Source: an uncultured Bacilli bacterium (GTDB lineage: Bacteria; Bacillota_I; Bacilli_A; RF39; UBA660). From it: a stretch of 11,094 nt of DNA. Where the stretch lies: the NCBI GenBank assembly GCA_934122215.1, contig CAKOWF010000036.1, positions 1 to 11,094 on the forward strand. Reading direction: 5' to 3'. The notes below the pieces were generated by a model. It had not been told where the DNA came from. It made no database searches and saw only the letters and a program-made list of their open reading frames with translations. Positions 1 to 6,537 of this stretch are shown one piece after another. Position numbers and translations under genes: made by a program. Within the stretch, counting starts at the first letter, position 1, and each line of letters starts with the position of its first letter.

Positions 1-31
1 AGATAAAAAACAATACTATATACTATAAATG

Positions 32-40
32 TGATATAAT
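32..40 (+). promoter_or_regulatory. Extended -10 promoter of the GNAT-murD operon
   Basis: TGA followed by TATAAT (35-40) forms an extended -10 element. No convincing -35 box is present 17 bp upstream, which is common for extended -10 promoters. The predicted transcription start near 47 leaves a leader of only about 10 nt, containing AGGTGA (47-52). The same TGATATAAT string precedes tex and the cysteine-cluster gene. Confidence 0.6.
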
Positions 41-56
41 TAATATAGGTGATTAA

Positions 57-518
57 ATGGTAACTCTAAAAAAAATTGATAAAGAAGAATTTGAAAAAAT
101 AAGTAATGAATTAAATAATGACCCTGAAGTTAAAAAATTTGTAAATTTTTATGATTTTAGCAGTACATATGGAATATTATTAAATAACAATATTGTAGGA
201 CTATTTTCACTGTATCCATTTATTGATAACAATGTAGTTATACATATTGCTATATTAAAAGAATTTAGAAATAAAGGTATAGGTGGTATAGCATTAGATG
301 AAATAGTAGAAAAATATGGAGAGTTATTTTTAAATTCAAAATATTTTATGTTAGATATTAATTATGAAAATGAAAAAGCAAAAAATACTGCTAAAAAAAA
401 TAATTGGAAACGTACATATGAATATGACGAAATCATGGAAGCTGAGGGGGCAGAAGTATTTGATTTATATGTAAAAAAGAATCCATGTTACGGGGAAGAA
501 AAGGAGCACATTATATGA
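57..518 (+). CDS. GNAT-family N-acetyltransferase
   Basis: A 153-aa cytosolic protein with the size and layout of GNAT enzymes, which move an acetyl group from acetyl-CoA to an amine. The acetyl-CoA pyrophosphate-binding motif A is visible as R71-N-K-G-I-G76 after the strand HIAILKEF, followed by a helix. The later segment around N105-W117 (NEKAKNTAKKNNW) matches the motif B pattern of Asn/Ala helix and turn. The substrate cannot be read from the sequence. The start is fixed by AGGTGA at 47-52, four bases before ATG 57. Its TGA stop overlaps the murD start (ATGA at 515-518) and the murD ribosome binding site lies inside its last codons, so the two are co-translated. This is an operon link, not proof of a role in wall synthesis. 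The family call is solid; the function is open. Confidence 0.85.
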   Translation: MVTLKKIDKEEFEKISNELNNDPEVKKFVNFYDFSSTYGILLNNNIVGLFSLYPFIDNNVVIHIAILKEFRNKGIGGIALDEIVEKYGELFLNSKYFMLDINYENEKAKNTAKKNNWKRTYEYDEIMEAEGAEVFDLYVKKNPCYGEEKEHII

Positions 519-1846
519 TAAAAAATAAAAATATATTAATTTTAGGTATGGCACGTAGTGGTATATCAGTAGCTAAGTTACTAGCAAATTACAATAATAA
601 AATATTAATTACAGATATAAAAGAACAAGATGAAAATGTAATAAAAGAATTAAAAAATTTAAATATAAATGTAGTTATAACTCAAAATCAAGATGAACTA
701 ATCAACGATAGTTATGATTATATAATAAAAAATCCTGCTATTAAGAAGGATAATAAAGCAGTAGTTAAAGCTAAATCATTAAATATCCCCGTAATTAATG
801 AAATAGAAGTTAGTTATGGATTTTTAAAAGATAATGTAAAAGTAATTGCTATAACAGGATCAAATGGTAAAACAACAACGACAACAATAACTTATGAACT
901 ATTAAAATATACTAATCAAAATGTCCATGTTGGTGGTAATATAGGAATACCATTATCTAGTTTTGTAGAAGAAATAGGTTCAAACGATATATTGGTACTT
1001 GAAATATCAGATCATCAATTATGTGATATGTATAATTTTAAAGCTGATATTAGTGTATTAACTAATTTAAGTGAAGTACATATTGACTTCCATGATTCAT
1101 ATGAAAATTATAAAAATGTAAAGAAAAAAATATTTAATAACCAAACCGAAAATGATATTGCAATATTAAATAAAAGTAATCTAGATGTTTTAGAATTAAC
1201 AAGTGATATAAAACCTAAAAAAATTTATTTTTCATCAAAAGAAAAAGCTGATATTTATTTAGAAAATGATAAAATAATATACAATAATGAAGAAATAATA
1301 GACTGCAAAGATATTAAAATAAAAGGAAATCATAACTATGAAAATATTATGATTGCTATTGTTGTAGCAAAACATTTTGGTGTAACAAATGAATGTATAA
1401 AAGACTTTTTAAGTAAATTTGGTGGAGTAGAACATAGAATAGAATATGTAAAAACATTAAATAATAGAAAATTTTATAATGATTCAAAGGCAACAAACAA
1501 TAAATCAACTATTATAGCTTTAGATTCATTTAATGAACCAACTATATTAATAATGGGTGGATTAGATAGAAATATACCATTCGATGAAATAGGTTTACAC
1601 TTAAAAAATACAAGATATATTGTATGTTATGGTGAAACTAAAAATAAAATTAAAGAATTTGCTTCAAAATATAATGTTGAAGCAATAGTGGTTGATAATT
1701 TAATAGAAGCAACAAATAAAGCTTATGAAATAAGCAATGAAAATGATGTTATATTATTAAGTCCTGCATGTGCTTCATGGGATCAATATCCTGACTTTGA
1801 AACTAGGGGTAATGAATTTAAAGAAACAGTTAACAAATTAAAATAA
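515..1846 (+). CDS. murD: UDP-N-acetylmuramoyl-L-alanine--D-glutamate ligase MurD
   Basis: MurD adds D-glutamate to UDP-MurNAc-L-alanine with ATP, the second amino-acid step of cytoplasmic peptidoglycan precursor synthesis. The 443 aa match the usual 440-460. An N-terminal Rossmann domain begins ILILGMARSG (7-16). The Mur-ligase ATP loop ITGSNGKTTTTT lies at 113-124. The metal-binding Glu is E163 in LEISDHQL, His is H189 in TNLSEVHIDFH, and the carbamylated Lys is probably K203 in VKKKIF. The C-terminal domain carries HRIE (307-310), NDSKATN (322-328) and the MurD signature LSPACASWDQYPDFE (from 414). I chose ATG 515 because AAGGAG (501-506) sits eight bases upstream; an in-frame ATG at 485 lies inside the GNAT gene without such a site. 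Odd: the usual SSFQL is SDHQL (165-169). Confidence 0.97.
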   Translation: MIKNKNILILGMARSGISVAKLLANYNNKILITDIKEQDENVIKELKNLNINVVITQNQDELINDSYDYIIKNPAIKKDNKAVVKAKSLNIPVINEIEVSYGFLKDNVKVIAITGSNGKTTTTTITYELLKYTNQNVHVGGNIGIPLSSFVEEIGSNDILVLEISDHQLCDMYNFKADISVLTNLSEVHIDFHDSYENYKNVKKKIFNNQTENDIAILNKSNLDVLELTSDIKPKKIYFSSKEKADIYLENDKIIYNNEEIIDCKDIKIKGNHNYENIMIAIVVAKHFGVTNECIKDFLSKFGGVEHRIEYVKTLNNRKFYNDSKATNNKSTIIALDSFNEPTILIMGGLDRNIPFDEIGLHLKNTRYIVCYGETKNKIKEFASKYNVEAIVVDNLIEATNKAYEISNENDVILLSPACASWDQYPDFETRGNEFKETVNKLK

Positions 1847-1873
1847 GTATTAGATTTTTTCTAATACTTTTTT
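1845..1873 (+). terminator. Rho-independent terminator after murD, shared with a convergent gene
   Basis: AAGTATTAG (1845-1853), loop ATTTTTT and CTAATACTT (1861-1869) form a perfect 9-bp stem followed by a T run to 1872. The murD TAA (1844-1846) overlaps the first stem bases, and the TAG stop of the opposing 133-aa gene (1861-1863) lies in the other arm. The downstream tract on the minus strand is weaker, so termination in that direction is probably partial. Confidence 0.85.
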
Positions 1874-2262
1874 GTTAATTTCTTTTCATATCCTATGACA
1901 TCTAACCAATCATCTATAACTTTTTGGTTAATAAAACCAGTTATCAATTTAATAGGAGTTGTATTATGAATAAAAGAGTTTAACTCATTAATAGTTTTAT
2001 TTTTATTTAAAGTATATATTGAATCATAACCATCATTATTTACATAAAACCAATCTTTATATATAATTTCAAATCTTTTAATATAATCAGAACTAGTTAA
2101 AAGAATTACATCAATTTTATTTTTTTTAAGTTCTTTAATTACTAATCTTCCATATAGTTCAGCTTGTTTTAATGATGTACTTGGAATTCCAGTTATTTTA
2201 TATAATTCTAATATAGAATTTGAAACAATATCTTCAATACAAATTACTAATGTTTCTTTCAT
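1861..2262 (-). CDS. Hypothetical protein, 133 aa, alpha/beta
   Basis: I do not recognise this family. The protein opens with a hydrophobic beta-strand-like stretch (TLVICIEDIV, 4-13), has a second strand after a lysine-rich helix (KIDVILLTSSDYI, 49-61), an aromatic patch (KDWFYVNNDGYD, 69-80) and a third strand (IKLITGFINQKVIDDWLDVI, 104-123). This alternation suggests a small cytosolic alpha/beta fold. There is no signal peptide, membrane segment or cysteine cluster. AAAGGAG at 2270-2276 supports the start, and a TTGAAT-17 bp-TAAAAT promoter lies just upstream. It is monocistronic, convergent with murD and divergent from the 180-aa gene. Codon use and AT content match the neighbours, so it looks native and expressed. 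Confidence 0.75.
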   Translation of the reverse strand: MKETLVICIEDIVSNSILELYKITGIPSTSLKQAELYGRLVIKELKKNKIDVILLTSSDYIKRFEIIYKDWFYVNNDGYDSIYTLNKNKTINELNSFIHNTTPIKLITGFINQKVIDDWLDVIGYEKKLTKKY

Positions 2263-2289
2263 TATAATTCTCCTTTGATGTGTAAAATG

Positions 2290-2318
2290 ATTTTAACAAA
2301 TTTTAAAATATTATTCAA
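2290..2318 (-). promoter_or_regulatory. Sigma-A-type promoter for the 133-aa gene
   Basis: On the minus strand TTGAAT (2313-2318) is followed after exactly 17 bp by TAAAAT (2290-2295), with TG one base before the -10, so it is also an extended -10. It lies 28-56 bases upstream of the start at 2262. Confidence 0.7.
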
Positions 2319-2349
2319 GTAAACAACATATATTATTGAGGGAGGTAAT

Positions 2350-2892
2350 ATGAATATAAAAAGTTTAACAGATGAAGAAAGATTAAGAGTGGTAAAGAAA
2401 ATTACTGATAAGGTAATTTATGCATATGATAAATGTTGTTTTGATAATAGAAGTTGTCAGGAATTCAATAATTTGAGAGAAATAAAAATATTGTTAGATG
2501 CTTTATCTGATAACATGATATCATCGTTAGAAAATATTACTGAAATAATTTTATTAGATGATGTTATTATAAAGCCTGGTGAAACAGTAGTAGTAAATAC
2601 TAATATTTCAGATTTAAATTTAGATGATAAAGAACCAATATTTGAAGGATATATTCCAACTAAGGGTTATTTAAATATTATAGTTGATAAAGAAGTAAAA
2701 ATAGAAAATACTTTGCCAAAAGCATTGTTTAAAGATTATATAAAAGATTATAGATATTGTTCATCATCAACAATGAAATATATTGATATAGGTGTATATA
2801 AAATAAAGGCTGGAACTAAAATAGGAATTTTATATAACAAAAATAAAAGTAAAGAAAATTTTTGTAAAAAAAAAGTTACAACAGTAACTTAA
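2350..2892 (+). CDS. Hypothetical protein, 180 aa, helical N-terminus and beta-rich C-terminus
   Basis: Not recognised. Residues 1-65 are predominantly helical with a cysteine group (C29, C30, C36). Residues 65-162 look like alternating beta strands (IKPGETVVVNTNI 74-86, GYIPTKGYLNIIVD 100-113, IGVYKIKAGTKIGIL 147-161). The PGETVVVNT...IP.KG...I.AGTKIGIL pattern faintly recalls dUTPase-like beta barrels, but no dUTPase catalytic motif is visible and I do not claim that function. A strong site GAGGGAGGT (2338-2346) precedes ATG 2350. The last codons (KKKVTTVT and stop) are also the terminator of the opposing tRNA operon, so the C-terminal tail is constrained by RNA structure. A possible weak -10 is TATATT (2329-2334). 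Confidence 0.7.
   Translation: MNIKSLTDEERLRVVKKITDKVIYAYDKCCFDNRSCQEFNNLREIKILLDALSDNMISSLENITEIILLDDVIIKPGETVVVNTNISDLNLDDKEPIFEGYIPTKGYLNIIVDKEVKIENTLPKALFKDYIKDYRYCSSSTMKYIDIGVYKIKAGTKIGILYNKNKSKENFCKKKVTTVT
2866..2890 (-). terminator. Terminator of the tRNA-Asn/tRNA-Glu operon, inside the end of the 180-aa gene
   Basis: Read on the minus strand, AAGTTAC, loop TGTT and GTAACTT form a perfect 7-bp stem (2873-2890) followed by an uninterrupted T run (A run 2866-2874 on the plus strand). It begins 10 bases after the tRNA-Glu CCA end. There is no T run on the plus strand, so it serves the tRNAs only. Confidence 0.88.
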
Positions 2893-2900
2893 ATATCATA

Positions 2901-2977
2901 TGGTGATCGGTATGGGATTCGGACCCATGAATGCTGCCGTGAAAGGGCAGTGTGTTAAGCCACTTCACCAACCGACC
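2901..2977 (-). tRNA. tRNA-Glu (anticodon TTC)
   Basis: The cloverleaf is complete on the minus strand: acceptor GGTCGGT/ACCGATC with discriminator A and encoded CCA, D-arm with GG in the loop, anticodon stem CTGCC/GGCAG around loop CTTTCAC (anticodon TTC), a 5-base variable loop and T-stem ATGGG/CCCAT. The T-loop reads TCCGAAT rather than TTCGAAT, so the nearly invariant position 55 is C (plus-strand G at 2922). Otherwise the gene looks functional. It is the second gene of a two-tRNA operon, five bases after tRNA-Asn, with a shared promoter and terminator. Confidence 0.95.
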
Positions 2978-2982
2978 AAAGA

Positions 2983-3058
2983 TGGCGCCTAATGTAGGAC
3001 TCGAACCTACGACCTATCGGTTAACAGCCGAGTGCTCTACCGACTGAGCTAATTAGGC
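2983..3058 (-). tRNA. tRNA-Asn (anticodon GTT)
   Basis: Minus-strand cloverleaf with acceptor GCCTAAT/ATTAGGC, discriminator G and encoded CCA. The D-arm is GCTC...GAGC with AGTCGGTA, and the anticodon loop CTGTTAA gives anticodon GTT. The T-arm is canonical (TAGG TTCGAGT CCTA core). The first anticodon-stem pair (27-43) is C.T, a tolerated mismatch. It is the first gene of the operon. Confidence 0.96.
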
Positions 3059-3079
3059 ACTTTGTCATAAGACTTCTTA

Positions 3080-3108
3080 ATTATATAATATAAATTGTCT
3101 TTTGACAA
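3080..3108 (-). promoter_or_regulatory. Promoter of the tRNA-Asn/tRNA-Glu operon
   Basis: On the minus strand TTGTCA (3103-3108) and a perfect TATAAT (3080-3085) are separated by exactly 17 bp, ending 21 bases before mature tRNA-Asn. The -35 is half of a small inverted repeat, TTGTC-TTTT-GACAA (3095-3108), whose significance is unknown. Confidence 0.85.
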
Positions 3109-3129
3109 GTAGTTTTTAAAAAAATTATG

Positions 3130-3570
3130 TTATTTTTTAAATTTTTTAATTTTTTTATTGTTAATAAACATTTCATCAATATATTCAAGTATATCATTAA
3201 TACCATATCTACTATTAATTAGTAATTCATTTAAATTATCTCTTACATCAATAATACTATCTTTAATTATGTGATATTCCATTTTATTAAAAATGTTATT
3301 ATCATATATAAAATTGTCTCCTTTATTTTCAGCACATATTACTTCAACAACAGTTTGAAACTCATTTGAAATATATTTTTTATCATAAGTTCCTTTTTCA
3401 AAATAACTTTCTTCTATTATAAAACCTTTTAAATAAACTATTTTGTTAATAAGTAATTGTAATGAGTCGATATCACTTCTATCAGTTAAATCATAGCTAT
3501 CACTGTATACTATTTCACCAATTGAATTAATGTCTTCATGTAATTTAATTCTTAACTGTTTTACATCCAT
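3130..3570 (-). CDS. Hypothetical protein, 146 aa, mostly helical
   Basis: Not recognised. The predicted protein is largely helical and acidic, without Trp, a signal peptide or a membrane span, and it ends in a strongly basic tail (NNKKIKKFKK, 137-146). It has a single Cys (C79), in the strand-like VVEVICAENKG (74-84). A good ribosome site (AAAAGGAG, 3579-3586) and a near-consensus promoter (TTGAAA-17 bp-TATAAT) make it a real gene. It lies divergent to tex, and upstream of the tRNA operon on the same strand. No strong terminator separates it from the tRNA promoter, only an A/T-only hairpin near 3116-3140, so some readthrough into the tRNAs is possible. Confidence 0.75.
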   Translation of the reverse strand: MDVKQLRIKLHEDINSIGEIVYSDSYDLTDRSDIDSLQLLINKIVYLKGFIIEESYFEKGTYDKKYISNEFQTVVEVICAENKGDNFIYDNNIFNKMEYHIIKDSIIDVRDNLNELLINSRYGINDILEYIDEMFINNKKIKKFKK

Positions 3571-3592
3571 AACCGTAACTCCTTTTCAAGGT

Positions 3593-3621
3593 ATTATAAC
3601 ATTATTATTTTTTAATTTCAA
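3593..3621 (-). promoter_or_regulatory. Promoter of the 146-aa gene
   Basis: Minus-strand TTGAAA (3616-3621), a 17-bp spacer and perfect TATAAT (3593-3598), 22 bases before the start codon. It lies back to back with the tex promoter: this -35 ends only 5 bp before the tex extended -10, so polymerases at the two promoters probably interfere. Confidence 0.8.
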
Positions 3622-3625
3622 TATG

Positions 3626-3634
3626 TGATATAAT
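3626..3634 (+). promoter_or_regulatory. Extended -10 promoter of tex
   Basis: TGA plus TATAAT (3629-3634), 17 bases before ATG 3652, with no clear -35. The short leader holds AAGGAGG (3639-3645). The element is identical to the GNAT-murD and cysteine-cluster promoters. Confidence 0.65.
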
Positions 3635-3651
3635 AATTAAGGAGGATATAT

Positions 3652-5808
3652 ATGAATGCAGATATTATAAGACAAATAAGTGAAGAATTAAATGTAAAAG
3701 AAAAACAAGTTGAAATAACTTTACAAATGCTTAATGAAGGAAATACGGTTCCTTTTATAGCAAGATATAGGAAAGAAGCAACAGGTGCTTTAAATGAAGA
3801 ACAGATTAGAAAAATAGAAGAAGTTTATTTATATCAAGTAAATTTACTTAAAAGAAAAGAAGATGTTATAAGATTAATAGAAGAAAAAGGATTATTAACT
3901 GATGATTTAAAACGAAAAATAATGGAATCAACTAAATTAGTTGAAGTAGAAGATTTATATAGACCATTTAAAGAAAAGAAAAAAACAAAAGCAACAGATG
4001 CTATTAATAATGGATTAGAACCATTAGCTAAAATGATTTTATCTTTTCCTACAAAAGGAGATATTGTAGAATTATCAAGTAAATTTATAAATGATAAGGT
4101 AGCGAATACTGAACAAGCAGTAACAGGAGCTTCTTACATAATTGCTGAGTGGATAAGTGATAATGCTTTTTATAGAAAGTGGATTAGAAATTTTGTATAT
4201 AAAAATGGTATTATAGTAACTAAGTTAAAAAAAGATGCTAAAGATGATAATAAAATATATGAAATGTATTATTCATATAATGAAGAAGTAAAAAAAATAA
4301 AACCACATCGTATTCTAGCAATTAATAGAGCTGAAAATGAAAAAGTAATAACAGTTAATATAAATGTTGAAGATGAAAAAATAATAGAATTTTTAGAATC
4401 AAAAATAATTAAAAATAATAATTCATATGTAGTAGAGATTGTTAAAAATTCTATAAAAGATAGTTATAAAAGACTAATTTACCCATCTATTGAAAGAGAA
4501 ATAAGAAGTGATTTGACTGAATTAGGTGAAGATAGTGCTATAAAAAACTTTGGAAAAAATTTAGAGTCATTATTATTAACTCCACCAATGAAAGAAAAAG
4601 TTGTACTTGCTTTAGATCCTGGATATGTAAATGGTTGTAAATTAGCTGTAATTGATAAAAATGGAAAATATTTATATTCTACTGTAATAAAACCATTTAT
4701 TAACAACATAAAAGAAAACGAATTTAAAAAGTGTAAAGAAGTATTAGTTGATTTAATAAAAAAATACAATGTTGATATTATATCTATAGGTAATGGTACT
4801 GCTTCACGTGAATCAGAAAAATTATGTGCTGAAATTATAAAGGAAAATAATTTAAATACTAAATATGTTATTGTATCAGAGGCAGGAGCTTCAATATATT
4901 CCACAGAAAAAGTAGCAATCGATGAATTTCCTGCTTTATCGCCTAATGAAAGAAGTGCTGTAAGTATAGGAAGAAGATTACAAGATCCTCTATCTGAACT
5001 TGTTAAAATACCACCAATTGGAATAGGTGTTGGTCAATATCAACATGATGTATCAGGTAAAAAGTTATCTGAGTCTTTAGATTTTGTTGTTACTAAAGCA
5101 GTTAATAATGTTGGTGTTAATATTAATACAGCATCATCATCATTACTTAAGTATGTATCAGGTATGACTAAAAAAAATATTGATAAAATTATTGAGTATA
5201 GAGAAAATCACTCTAAGATATATTCTAGGGAAGAAATAAAAAAAGCTAAGCTATTAAGTGATAAAATATATGAACAAGCAATAGGGTTCCTTAGAATTCA
5301 AGAAGGTACTAATATTTTGGATACTACGGATATTCATCCTGAAAGTTATGAATTGACTTATAAATTACTTGAATTAATTAATTCTAACATAAATGAAATA
5401 GGTACTAATGAACTTAAAAATAAATTAGATAAAATAAATATTGATGAATATGTTAATAAATTGAATACGGATATTTATACATTAACTGATATTGTTGAAT
5501 CACTAAAAAAACCTAATAGAGATCCTAGAGACGAAATGCCACAACCTATTTTAAAAAGTGATGTTTTAAATATTGATGATTTAAAAGTAGGAATGAAATT
5601 ACAAGGTACAGTTAGAAATGTTATTGATTTTGGAGTATTTATTGATATAGGTCTTCATAATGATGGACTTGCTCATATTTCAAAATTAACAAATGAATAC
5701 ATTAAACATCCAAGTGAAGTAGTAAGTGTTGGTGATATTGTTGATTGTTATGTAATTGATATCAATAAGGAAAAAGAAAAAGTAAGTTTAAGTTTATTGG
5801 AAATTTAA
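3652..5808 (+). CDS. tex: Tex-family S1 RNA-binding transcription accessory protein
   Basis: Tex is a conserved cytoplasmic nucleic-acid-binding protein linked to transcription and RNA metabolism, with no established enzymatic reaction. The 718 aa match the family length (about 720-770) and all domains are in order. The helical Tex N-domain has the hallmark NTVPFIARYRKE (31-42) and LYRPFKEKKKTKA (102-114). The YqgF/RNase H-like domain has ALDPGYVNGCK (320-330), IGNGTASRE (379-387) and SEAGASIYS (409-417). Next come DPLSELVKI and GVGQYQHDV (445-467), a helix-hairpin-helix region with VGVNINTASSSLLKYVSG (487-504), and a C-terminal S1 domain (about 645-718, GTVRNVIDFGVFIDIG, KEKVSLSL). AAGGAGG six bases before the ATG fixes the start. 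The YqgF motif reads GYVNGCK where many homologues have GFRTGCK, a mild variation. It has its own promoter and terminator. Confidence 0.96.
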   Translation: MNADIIRQISEELNVKEKQVEITLQMLNEGNTVPFIARYRKEATGALNEEQIRKIEEVYLYQVNLLKRKEDVIRLIEEKGLLTDDLKRKIMESTKLVEVEDLYRPFKEKKKTKATDAINNGLEPLAKMILSFPTKGDIVELSSKFINDKVANTEQAVTGASYIIAEWISDNAFYRKWIRNFVYKNGIIVTKLKKDAKDDNKIYEMYYSYNEEVKKIKPHRILAINRAENEKVITVNINVEDEKIIEFLESKIIKNNNSYVVEIVKNSIKDSYKRLIYPSIEREIRSDLTELGEDSAIKNFGKNLESLLLTPPMKEKVVLALDPGYVNGCKLAVIDKNGKYLYSTVIKPFINNIKENEFKKCKEVLVDLIKKYNVDIISIGNGTASRESEKLCAEIIKENNLNTKYVIVSEAGASIYSTEKVAIDEFPALSPNERSAVSIGRRLQDPLSELVKIPPIGIGVGQYQHDVSGKKLSESLDFVVTKAVNNVGVNINTASSSLLKYVSGMTKKNIDKIIEYRENHSKIYSREEIKKAKLLSDKIYEQAIGFLRIQEGTNILDTTDIHPESYELTYKLLELINSNINEIGTNELKNKLDKINIDEYVNKLNTDIYTLTDIVESLKKPNRDPRDEMPQPILKSDVLNIDDLKVGMKLQGTVRNVIDFGVFIDIGLHNDGLAHISKLTNEYIKHPSEVVSVGDIVDCYVIDINKEKEKVSLSLLEI

Positions 5809-5817
5809 ACTTTTTTT
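5784..5817 (+). terminator. AT-only terminator of tex, overlapping its stop codon
   Basis: AAGTTTAA (5784-5791) and TTAAACTT (5805-5812) make a perfect 8-bp stem with a 13-base loop and a T run (5811-5817). The tex TAA (5806-5808) lies in the 3' arm. The stem has only two G-C pairs, so efficiency is uncertain. The structure overlaps the promoter of the next gene. Confidence 0.6.
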
Positions 5818-5825
5818 GATATAAT
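5797..5825 (+). promoter_or_regulatory. Promoter of the cysteine-cluster gene, inside the tex terminator
   Basis: TTGGAA (5797-5802), 17 bp, TATAAT (5820-5825), preceded by TGA as an extended -10. The -35 lies in the loop of the tex terminator and the last tex codons. The start codon follows 23 bases after the -10. Confidence 0.7.
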
Positions 5826-5848
5826 ATACAACTGTTTGAGGTGATATT

Positions 5849-6481
5849 ATGGAAAATTTAGAAATATGTAAAAAATGTGGTGGTATGTGTTGTAAAAAAT
5901 CAGGTTGCGATTATTTATCAAGTGATTTTAAAGATTTATCTTTTAATGGATTATTGAAAACATTATCAAATGGAAATATTTCAATAGTATCAGCAATAAT
6001 TTTTGAAAAATTGCCAAATAATAGAATATATGCTAATCCATTTTTATATCTTAGAGCTAGAAATACAAATAGAGAAGTTATTGATTTACTTTCTATGAAA
6101 ACAACATGTTCTTTACTAACTGATACAGGATGTAAATATAGTTACGATGAAAGACCATCAATGGGTAAAAATTTAGTACCTGTTGAAAACAATAGATGTT
6201 ATTCCTTAAAAGATCCAAAAATTATTATAGAAAGTTGGAAAAGCTATCAAAAGGTATTATCAAAGGTTGTTAAAAGAATGACAGGATTAAGTGTAGAAGA
6301 AAAGCTAAAACAAGATGTTGAAAATTTATTTTATGATGTTATAATGGAAAATTTTAATGGAATTGATATAAGAGAAATTCAAGATGTTAAAAATATGATG
6401 ATTAATTTATCACTTGCTTTTCCAAATGAATTAGATAAAGCTCTTGATAAATCAGAAGGAAAAGTCTATACGAAGGTATAG
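5849..6481 (+). CDS. YkgJ/UPF0153-like cysteine-cluster protein
   Basis: A 210-aa cytosolic protein with the CxxCxxxCC signature at its N-terminus (C7, C10, C14, C15, then C20) and a second group (C87, C95, C117) around CSLLTDTGCKYSYDERP. This resembles YkgJ/UPF0153 proteins, predicted to bind zinc or an Fe-S cluster through CxxCCxx... and CxxL....CxIYxxRPxxC. The biochemical role of that family is not settled. Here RPxxC is replaced by RPSMG (102-106); the missing ligand may be supplied by C117 or C20. The C-terminal half (from about 125) is helical and unrecognised. AGGTGAT (5839-5845) precedes ATG 5849. The gene is monocistronic, and its TAG stop is embedded in its own terminator. Confidence 0.75.
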   Translation: MENLEICKKCGGMCCKKSGCDYLSSDFKDLSFNGLLKTLSNGNISIVSAIIFEKLPNNRIYANPFLYLRARNTNREVIDLLSMKTTCSLLTDTGCKYSYDERPSMGKNLVPVENNRCYSLKDPKIIIESWKSYQKVLSKVVKRMTGLSVEEKLKQDVENLFYDVIMENFNGIDIREIQDVKNMMINLSLAFPNELDKALDKSEGKVYTKV

Positions 6482-6489
6482 ATTTTTTT
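6463..6489 (+). terminator. Terminator of the cysteine-cluster gene, overlapping its stop codon
   Basis: TCTATAC (6465-6471), GAAG loop, GTATAGA (6476-6482) and a T run (6483-6489). The stop TAG (6479-6481) is in the 3' arm, so the last codons double as terminator. Confidence 0.85.
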
Positions 6490-6508
6490 AATAATAATAT
6501 ATAATCAT

Positions 6509-6532
6509 AAAAAAACTTCTAATGAAGTTTTT
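6509..6532. terminator. Bidirectional terminator at the end of the Tyr-rich gene
   Basis: AAAAACTTC (6511-6519), TAAT loop, GAAGTTTTT (6524-6532). A tracts on one side and T tracts on the other make it functional in both directions. It mainly ends the minus-strand gene whose stop is at 6538-6540. Confidence 0.8.
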
Positions 6533-6537
6533 GCATA

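Noticed and set aside
485..514. Ten-residue N-terminal extension of MurD from ATG 485
   Set aside because: It lies within the GNAT gene and lacks a ribosome site, whereas ATG 515 has AAGGAG at the right distance and begins directly with the Rossmann strand.
515..520. Possible mycoplasma-type code (TGA as Trp)
   Set aside because: Only one gene ends in TGA and TAA follows at once. All Trp codons checked (GNAT, murD, tex, cysteine-cluster gene, M29 gene, last gene) are TGG, so the standard code is simpler.
3116..3140. A/T-only hairpin near the stop of the 146-aa gene as a terminator
   Set aside because: The pairing is only between A and T homopolymer runs with a bulge, so it cannot be told from base composition.
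4479..4904. 141-codon open frame on the minus strand inside tex
   Set aside because: It is antisense to the strongly supported YqgF part of tex, has no ribosome site of note and no recognisable protein features.
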